Origin: Botryllus schlosseri
Taxonomy: Eukaryota; Chordata; Ascidiacea; Stolidobranchia; Styelidae
Direction: 5' to 3'
Length of the DNA stretch: 26,128 bases
NCBI GenBank assembly: GCA_000444245.1
Contig: ATSW01007232.1
Location: 1-26,128 of the forward strand
Position numbers and translations under genes: made by a program. Positions 18,853-26,128 of the stretch are shown here, one piece after another (position 1 is the stretch's first letter; every line of letters starts with the position of its first letter). The notes beneath the pieces were generated by a model. The model saw only the letters and a program-made list of their open reading frames with translations. It was not told where the DNA came from and made no database searches.

Positions 18853-21800
18853 CCCATAGATTTGAAAACTTGCTGACAGCAAGCGGACACAGCCGTCTCA
18901 TTAGTGGGACATATGAAGTGATTTAATCTATCAGTTTGGGTCGCAAGACTTTACCGACATTTCTTTAACGAAATACAGGTTGTTTTCCGGATCCGGATGG
19001 ATCGAGAAATCTGTGTAAAGCAATACATATTGATTGAATCCAACCATCATCTAGGTATGCATAGGGCATACGCCTAATCTGTACGCTCTCTTATTCGAAT
19101 ATAATGAATGTTTGTGTGAGTCGCATTAAATGCGCTGGTAAATCTGATCCGCTTGTCGGGTGGGAGTAGGGAGAAAAGCAGTTCCTCTAAGTAAAATTGT
19201 GTCACAACTCTGATAAAGCTGATTATTTAAATCTTGGGCAATAATTGCTATAATTTCAAGCAATTCGTCTCCTTCGAAGTTCAGTCACCGCGGAGGGTCG
19301 CTTACTGTGGAAAAGAGTCAATCCTATCGTCCAGTCGTCGACTATTTTGAGTCCTTCGATCCTATCTTTTGTTTGTATCGCAATCTGGTCGCGTTTTGAA
19401 CGCATGAAAGTGGAAATATTAAAAAAAAACGAATGAATAATATGAGTCATCACACATGATTCAATGCAATACATATTGTCGATTATTGATTGCAAAACTC
19501 ATCAACTTTACATAAGATCAGCGGCCTATTTTCTCCGCTGTAATTTTTCATTAGGTCACAAAACGTCACGAAAAACACGGCTATATGACTGTTACGTTGA
19601 CGCGAGGTTTTGTTAATGTGATGTGGAGTGAGATATCCCCGCGGTTCAAGTTTTGTAGTTCTGGTGATAGCCACTAATGCTAGGCTACTCGAAGGGTATA
19701 AAATTGTACTTTGGGCACAGCAGTGTCTTGCAATTTAAATTCACGAATAGTGGAATCGGATATATAGACGTATATTAAGAAAGTATAATCTAAAAATATA
19801 GTTGAATATATTATATATATATTGCCAGTTTGTATCCTTCGAAAACTGAAAATCCGCTTGTTCATGATGAACGCATAGTAGTAGGCAGCACACCTTGCTA
19901 TTCGCAATTTTGCTATGCCGCGGTGGTAATAGAAGACGGCGATTTGTAAGATATGATTCGATTTCCCACTCAAACTGTTAAAAACTAAAATGACGGAATT
20001 TAGAGGAAGAAAAGACAACCCATTTGAACAAAATTATTGATAAAGTTCCTATTTGTTATCGACTCCGTGAACACCACCTGGCTGCTGAATGCTGATGGCT
20101 TTCGTAGTATTGGTGGAGTACGGAAAGAGAATTTCTCCTCTACATTCCATTGCCGACATGCAGATGCAATAAGGAACAGACCATGACAGCAGCAGGCTAT
20201 ACTGTGTGACTGCTCTATCCTATCGCAACGTTATAGTTTCAGCCATATCCTCGTAATATAAGATATTTATCTTGAAGATTATGCAGAAGGCAGTATCGTT
20301 TGAATATCATGTATAATGCGATATAGATTTTATATATCTGTTTTATTATGGGAAGAACATCATTACAGCGTGTATCTGGTGTAGCCGGCAGATCCCGATG
20401 CAATACTACCGCCTGTATTTGCTTATCGTTCACAATTACCGTTCTCCTAGCCCCCGGACCGTAGCCCTGTAAATTACAGATAGCTCATGCCCTTTTATGT
20501 TTTGATCGAAAGTAGTAAATATTTTTGAGGTCGAATCAAGCCAATACTTTTCGATATTGATTAAGTTCACTCAAGTTATTCGTTGCAGAAATCGTAGCCT
20601 ACCGAAATCAAGTTTGTTTCGCGTTAAAATCAGATCCAAGTAATCGCGAAGATCAGCACCTCGAGGGTTGAATATAGCGATAGATCATTCGGCATTGTCG
20701 ATACTCCCACTACAGAATTAAATTATGCTGAATACTACGAAACAATTATTTTTCGTATTACCGTCGCCTCACCGTTTATAATCGACTGTTTTCACAAATT
20801 CGCTTACTATTCATTTACAACAAGCGTCGCAATCAGTTGATCAATATATGACAGGGTTAGGACCTACGGTTAATACTTTGCATATCGTTTTGATCAGTGT
20901 ATTCAGCCACGTCTATTTAGGATGTGAAGTGCACTGAACTGAAATACCGTGGATTTTTATTAGGTTTTAGACTCCTTCGTAACATGACTGAAATGTTCCG
21001 GATATATTTAATGCTGGATGTCATAAATGTTCGATGTTTCGAAGGCTGCCACCCAGTATGTTACAGTTACATTGTAGAATTTCAATTCATGAGCCATTCG
21101 CGACTGCAGTGTTTTTTCGTGTTGCATGCGCAAATATTTAACCTCGGGCCAGATGATTCATAGAAAACATTATGCACTCGAGCGCCTCAGAATGAACTCG
21201 CACCAAACACATAAAACGCACCAAATAAGCGGTTAAGTTCAAGTCGGTTCATGTCATTCAAGAAGTAATACTACGTCACGAACATCTGAACGGTACTGTG
21301 GTAACTCGTATGGTTATTGAGTGAAACTGTCTTGTAGTTTGCAACTGCTTTTTTCTTTCGGTGGCGGTCACAGTGAAATTGTAAATTTAAGTTATAGCAT
21401 TAATGGGCGAAGTGAACAGATATAAATTGGCCTACGACTGAATTGTGGCGATATGTACTATGGTACGACTGTATGTAAGTACGTGGATGTGATGTGATAA
21501 TGTATGTCATTATAATTTGAAATTCAAGGAAAGTCGACTTCTTATTGCATTATCGTGAAATAACGGAAATTTTCGGATTCGTTCAATAAAAGTTCGAAGC
21601 TTTCCATTGCAATTGATGCAATGTTTGAATAAAACAGGCGACCAGAATTTAGGCTGCTTGTTGATCCACATTCGAGTGTCATTGGGAATATACGCGTTCA
21701 TATAGCCAATGTACAGTACATACGAAATCGTTTCTCGTTTATGCCAGTCGATCGGGAGGACATTCATCAACATGTCCATGCCCTGCTGTACAACAAGTCT

Positions 21801-21980
21801 TTGTCTGTGTACGCCATATAGCCGGCATTTTTCAAATCCTGCTCACCCTCTGCTATATTTTCAATATTGTATATCATGGTGTCATTGTGTTTGTCGCGTC
21901 AAAACAGAGACACGACGCTGCACTGTTGTTGAAAGTGTCCTCGCGTTCAGCCTGCCTGTAAGCATATTGAATTTTGTGGT
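18853..21980. other. Intergenic DNA without recognised features
   Basis: Open frames here are at most about 110 codons and none resembles a known protein. It should contain the promoter and perhaps a 5' UTR exon of the sulfotransferase gene, but no element could be placed. Confidence 0.5.
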
Positions 21981-21997
21981 AAAGTTTATACGGTAAT

Positions 21998-22163
21998 ATG
22001 AATGATATAGATGAATCATTTATTAGAATAGATAGCACAGTCTTACGACGAACCAGCATTCACGATATGTCCTTCATCTTGATCTCCTCGACTCTGGCCG
22101 CCGCAGCAGTAGTTATATTATTGAAGCTGCACGGAACAAGAAACATCGATGTGACTTCCTTTA
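21998..22163 (+). CDS. Sulfotransferase exon 1 (putative membrane segment)
   Basis: It encodes 55 residues. After MNDIDESFIRIDSTVLRRTS comes a hydrophobic run, FILISSTLAAAAVVILL, at about residues 26-42, flanked by Lys. The donor is TTTA|GTAAGT at 22164, phase 1. The exon is inferred from its open frame, upstream stop, strong donor and matching phase; it has no family similarity of its own. Confidence 0.6.
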
Positions 22164-25100
22164 GTAAGTTTCAGTTCGTCGCAGTAAAATAGTGCATTGT
22201 TAATTGATCTATATGCTTTTAAGTTTTGAAATATGTCATTGTACCGTCGAAGATTTTCATCATTCTTACGAAACTACGGGTGACAGAACTATTACGACCG
22301 AAGTCCGTCGTGCGAGTGAAGACGGCGAACAACTTTGTTTTTACTACTATTCCGTACAATCTCACGTTATCGAACAGGATTTTAGAGTTTGAAGTTCGCG
22401 ATAGTGATGTGTTCGTCGTGACGTATCCGAAATCCGGTAGGTTGGGACACTGATCATGCACTCAAAATAGCTCGAAGAGCTTCTTGGAGGCACATAACTT
22501 AAATATCCAATTGAATAGTATATTCATATTGAAATGAACCCGAATATTTTCGGCTGACACTCATCAGCAACTAGTAGAGGGTTGAAAAGAACATTGTATC
22601 TCAACAATCACGACCAGCATGCTGGTGACGTCATATTTTGTGATACGATTGTTGAGATACAATTTTCTTTCCAATTCTCTACTGCGCTGACGATTACCCC
22701 TGACCAGTGTCAGCCGAAAATATTTGGGTTCATTTCAATATGAATATACTATTCAATCAAAATAGTTCTTATCCATTTTCAATATAAGTGATCAAGTAAT
22801 TACTGGTACTCCAGTATAGTGGTAGAAGTTTTGCTGTGAACTTCAATTCAATTGCAACTAGAAATAGCGATTTTCAACACATGCAAAAACTGCTTCGAGC
22901 AGAAGTAGAAAACAAAAGGTCAGATAAGTGTACTGATGTAAAGTCTGAATAAGTATATTGGGACGTGGCATGACATGGTTTTCTCGGTCAATTGTCAATG
23001 AAAGTTGTTTTGAAAATTACAAGGCTTATCAATGGCTTGTCCAATAGAGTCCATAATATGTCATCAACAGTGATAAATACCTACAAGAGTCTTCTCGAAT
23101 GTTTTATAGTTGCATCCCCGGATTATTGATATTGTTTTATAACCAAGGTACCACATGGATGCAAGAGATTGTTTGGCTGATTTGTCACAATGCAGATATC
23201 GAAGCTTCGAAACAGCTCGCTCTTTCAACGAGGAGTCCTTATCTAGAAAGTGTCGACGTTGGTGAACATCTGGGATTCCAAGCATTGGAGAATTGGCCGA
23301 CGGATTCGATAAGGTCTGTTTGTTGTATTCAAGTACAGATCCACGGACAGAATTCATGCTATATCCAAATCCATTTCCACAACTGGAATACTGACTTAGA
23401 TTACTGTTGCAAGCCTTTCGTAATCGGTCCGCGCTACTCCATTCGTATCCGGTTTCTCAAACATTTCAAACCCGAATCCGATTTAAATCTTTAGAGTCTT
23501 TACGAGTTGAAATCTATTGTCGCACGGGGAAACAATTCGCTACTTAGAATGAAGAGCTGGTCAAAATAGTCGAGAAAGCTACTCAAGAAGAAGTAGAAGT
23601 AGCGACGCAAAAATATGCTCAAGTACGAGTAGAAGTGATACTTTTGAAAGTAGTCTATAACTACTTGAAGTAGAATTGACTGACTTTAAATCTACTCAAG
23701 TAAATAGTTGTGAAAATGGTCGTAATTCGTTTGCATGGACTGTCAATAGCTGCAAATTGAGCTATGCGGAAGATGTAGAGAGCTTTTTCCGTATTGACAC
23801 ATCCCAAGAGGCATCAATTTTTGACAGAATAAGCATTCGTACGCATCATGTGATGCAAATGATAATATCGATTTGGAAATGCGATACTATTCCTTTGTTT
23901 ACTGCCACACCCCGTTTTAGAAAATATAATGGCATGGCACCCTCCCCCATATTATAAGGCCCGTAGTTTAGGCTAAGAGCAATACGGAGAAGTTCTATCG
24001 GATGCGGTGTTACCACTTTGCGCGATTGGTATACGTTAATAAAAATATGGCGGATGGTTAAAATGCCATATAGTGTATATCTTTATTTTCGGAAAATTTA
24101 GGCATTAAGACGGCATTAAGGCCACACTTGCTTTTATACTTCATATATTTTCTCCACGCAAATGCATCTGGAACCATTTAGGACTCAAGTATGATATTGG
24201 GAATTGAGAGAGAAATACAAATACTACTTCTGAAAAGCGGAAAATATGTTTCATGTCTTTTGTCCAGAAAGTTTCGATGGTGTTTTGCTAAAACAGCTCT
24301 AACGCTAAAAAAGTCAGAGTCCACTTTTCCAGATTAGGACACGCCATGGCCTGCTAGATTACGATATGATAGGTAATTGATAGATTGCTAAACGGTAGTT
24401 TCAAAACGTTATAATGGGCCATATTTACTGTGATTTCATATGGGCGACAATGCGGTTTGAACAGAGAATCACACAACCCGCTACCAAAATTATTATATTC
24501 GCCGATACTTTCATGAAAAGATACTCATCACTCCATCTTTATACTGTGCGCGAAGCGCGACGAAAATTCTGGGCTTTACTTAACTTTCATGGAAATGAAA
24601 TGTTGATAGTCCGTGAAATCAGTCCAGAAATTCCTCAGACTATCTTTCTGATTGGAAGATTAAACTACTTCTACTTGACGAATTGAAAATAGCGAAAAGT
24701 AAGTAAGTAGATCACAAAATATTGCGAAGTAGCACTAGAAGTGGCGGGAAATTAGATTTACTTGAGTGAGTACCGCAAGTAGCGGAAAACTACTCGAGTA
24801 CTTCGAAAAAGTAGAAGCACTTCATTACTGACCACCTCTGCTAGAATGGCGGATTCGGGTAACTTTGTGAAGTCTTATTTTGATTTGTGACTTATTAGTT
24901 ATACTACCAGTGACGGTCTTTTGTAAGCCATTATTGAACGCGGTGCATTTCTTTGTACGCAATCTGCGACTGTGGTGCAAAAGACCAACGTATGATAAGC
25001 ACCTGATTATTTCACCCGGTCGTTGACAATTTCGCCCGCCATCGTGATGGAAACATACATACATACATACTTTCTACATTAAATATTCCAAAGTCTAAAA

Positions 25101-25780
25101 GAGTATGTAATTTTGCCTGAAGACTGTTTCAGTATAGAAGGGAAAGTAGTTAAAAATAAAACCTATTCAGCAAGTAGGGCAATTATCAAAATCTACTTAA
25201 GTAGTCCAAAAAAGTAGAAGTACGCTTCATTATTGATCAGACCACTCTGCTTTGGTACAACATATACATGAACGTGATTTTACGGTTATTCCTCGGATTA
25301 ATTATTATTTGTCTCCTCAGTACGACATAGCGTTCGGATAATAAGCGAGATTGATAAAGCTTTCTATGTAATTATGACGTGTTCTTTTTTCAGCTTTCTA
25401 TGTAATGCGACTCTATGGCCTCTCACCTTACGATTTCATTACAGAATCTAGATTATATTTTATATCTGATTTAACGTTACATGATTATGAGATCCGGAAG
25501 CCAGAAGCGAGTATAGCGTCATTAATTCTACGTAACATTCAGAATTATGAAAGTCCACCGGCCGCACGAGATTCTGCCTCACGGCGTTTCCGTTGAGAAG
25601 AGAGGCAGGATCATTTACGTTGCGCGCAATCCTAAAGACGTCTGCGTATCCTATTTTCATTTCCACGACATGACCTTCAGCCTTCCGAAAGCCGGAACAT
25701 GGGATGAGTTTTTGACGAAATTCTCGAACGGGGATGTTTCCGTGGGCGACTGGTTCGATTTCACCCTAAAATATTGGAAG
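21998..25780 (+). CDS. SULT-family sulfotransferase with hydrophobic N-terminal extension, 5' portion
   Basis: The family transfers sulfate from PAPS to hydroxyl or amino groups of small molecules and is normally a soluble cytosolic protein of about 290-300 residues. Exons as read: 21998-22163, 22224-22436, 23148-23313, 25543-25780, giving 261 residues in phase. YPKSGTTWMQEIVWL (about residues 122-136) is the 5'-phosphosulfate loop, with the PAPS-contacting Lys. KVHRPHEILP has the catalytic His of the KTHLP motif. RNPKDVCVSYFHF holds the Arg and Ser that bind the 3'-phosphate. GTWDEFLTKFSNGDVSVGDW is also typical. The C-terminal exons lie past the window. The start at 21998 is preceded by an in-frame TAA at 21980-21982. 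The YPKSG loop usually lies near residue 45-50, so about 75 residues are extra and hydrophobic. The substrate cannot be predicted. Confidence 0.9.
22224..22436 (+). CDS. Sulfotransferase exon 2 (up to the PAPS loop)
   Basis: The acceptor ATGCTTTTAAG ends at 22223 and the donor is TCCG|GTAGGT at 22437. It ends EVRDSDVFVVTYPKSG, with the Gly codon split in phase 1, a boundary I recall from vertebrate SULT genes. The first residues, ILKYVIVPSKIFIILTKL, are a second hydrophobic stretch. Confidence 0.88.
22510..22757. mobile_element. Complete palindromic MITE, 248 bp
   Basis: The whole element is a near-perfect inverted repeat centred on CCAGCATGCTGG (22614-22625). The termini are ATTGAATAGTATATTCATAT and inverse, followed by GAAATGAACCC and TTTTCGGCTGACAC on both arms. 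The target duplication is unclear because the ends are palindromic. It carries TGACGTCA at 22626 and lies in sulfotransferase intron 2; a half copy is at 6508-6648. Confidence 0.9.
23148..23313 (+). CDS. Sulfotransferase exon 3
   Basis: The acceptor TTATAACCAAG ends at 23147 and the donor is ATAAG|GTCTGT at 23314. It encodes TTWMQEIVWLICHNADIEAS and then SPYLE, matching the family's RIPFLE region, and ends LENWPTDSIR. The exit phase is 2, completed by the first base of exon 4. Confidence 0.9.
23552..24840. mobile_element. hAT element with Tol2-like subterminal sequence, 1,289 bp
   Basis: The left end is AAGAGCTGGTCA and the inverse of the right end is CAGAGGTGGTCA (10 of 12). The flanks TTAGAATG (23544-23551) and CTAGAATG (24841-24848) match at 7 of 8. 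Both subterminal zones are full of AAGTAGAAGTA and ACTCAAGTA/ACTCGAGTA motifs, as in Tol2-like hAT elements. No intact transposase frame was seen. It lies in sulfotransferase intron 3. Confidence 0.78.
25053..25070. repeat. (ACAT)n microsatellite
   Basis: Four and a half units of ACAT in sulfotransferase intron 3. Confidence 0.85.
25135..25249. mobile_element. Solo right end of a related hAT element
   Basis: CTACTTAAGTAGTCC, AAAGTAGAAGTACGCTTCAT and the end GATCAGACCACTCTG mirror the right end of the element at 23552-24840. No left end or duplication was found. Confidence 0.6.
25543..25780 (+). CDS. Sulfotransferase exon 4 (3'-phosphate-binding motif)
   Basis: The acceptor GTAACATTCAG ends at 25542 and the donor is GGAAG|GTAACG at 25781. 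It encodes IMKVHRPHEILPHGVS, RIIYVARNPKDVCVSYFHFH and GTWDEFLTKFSNGDVSVGDW, ending FTLKYWK in phase 0. These are the clearest SULT signatures in the window. Confidence 0.95.
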
Positions 25781-25928
25781 GTAACGTGTTGATCTCGGCT
25801 ATACATTAAAATATTGCTACCGTTTTATTTGCTACCCAGATAATATGCGGTCTGAGATGTGTTCAAGTCGATCGACGGCGCTGGTGCTTGTTGGCTTTGT
25901 TTTTGAGGTGTTAATGGTATGTGTCGAC

Positions 25929-26128
25929 TAGGGATGGTGTGAACGTGAGGTTCGCGTTCGCAACAGAACCTTGGTAGGTTCTGCAATGTGAACCTTTTTC
26001 ATATATTACAATTTTCACTTCATTAGGACATCTTCCGTTCGAATTTATTGCATTTCAAATGCGAGCCACTCTAAGCATGGCGCTGACAGCATAAAAAATC
26101 AACACAAAGCGAGCATGCACCTTGACAA
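25929..26128. mobile_element. Possible hAT left end running off the window
   Basis: TAGGGATGGTGTGAACGTG resembles TAGGG-type hAT termini, and the following AGAACCTTGGTAGGTTCT is a short inverted repeat. The right end would be outside the window, so this is tentative. Confidence 0.3.

Overview
The window is animal nuclear DNA: short AT-rich introns with GT..AG borders, and a dense load of hAT-type DNA transposons, foldback MITEs, a tRNA-derived SINE and a LINE fragment. Protein similarity points to an invertebrate metazoan, possibly a non-vertebrate deuterostome; the sequence alone does not settle the species. Both host genes lie on the + strand.

Region 1 (1 to about 15,650) is the 3' part of a REPS1/REPS2 orthologue (RalBP1-associated Eps-domain protein, an endocytic adaptor). 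Thirteen exons with matching splice phases can be placed between 160 and the stop at 14129-14131. Exons 2 to 13 add up to 2,115 nt (704 codons plus stop), and exon 1 adds about 50 residues. The visible protein holds a linker, the second EH domain with a canonical EF-hand loop, an NPF tripeptide, Ser/Pro-rich segments with two TPPPRPQQA motifs, an ADFSRF segment and the C-terminal RalBP1-binding coiled coil. The first EH domain must lie upstream of the window. A likely 3' UTR follows, with AATAAA signals at 14674 and 15629 and a perfect 17-bp hairpin at 15410-15447.

The REPS1 introns carry many insertions. Intron 3 holds a LINE fragment with an R2-type CCHC knuckle and a restriction-like endonuclease motif, itself split by a 619-bp foldback MITE with a perfect 8-bp duplication. 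Intron 6 holds half of a palindromic MITE. Intron 11 holds a nest: a hAT MITE containing a second hAT, which contains a third, plus a separate 1.18-kb inverted-repeat element.

Region 2 (about 15,650 to 21,980) is intergenic. It has A-rich DNA, a 70-bp-period tandem repeat, a complete tRNA-type SINE with 12-bp target duplications, a truncated second copy, a 450-bp MITE and isolated hAT-like ends. No convincing gene was seen in 18,853-21,980.

Region 3 (21,998 to the window end) is the 5' part of a SULT-family sulfotransferase gene. Four phase-compatible exons carry the PAPS-binding YPKSGTTW loop, the catalytic KxH motif and the 3'-phosphate motif RNPKDVCVSY. The C-terminal exons lie beyond the window. 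The first exon adds an unusual hydrophobic N-terminal extension. Introns 2 and 3 hold a complete palindromic MITE and a hAT element with Tol2-like subterminal sequence. Nothing seen links the two host genes functionally.
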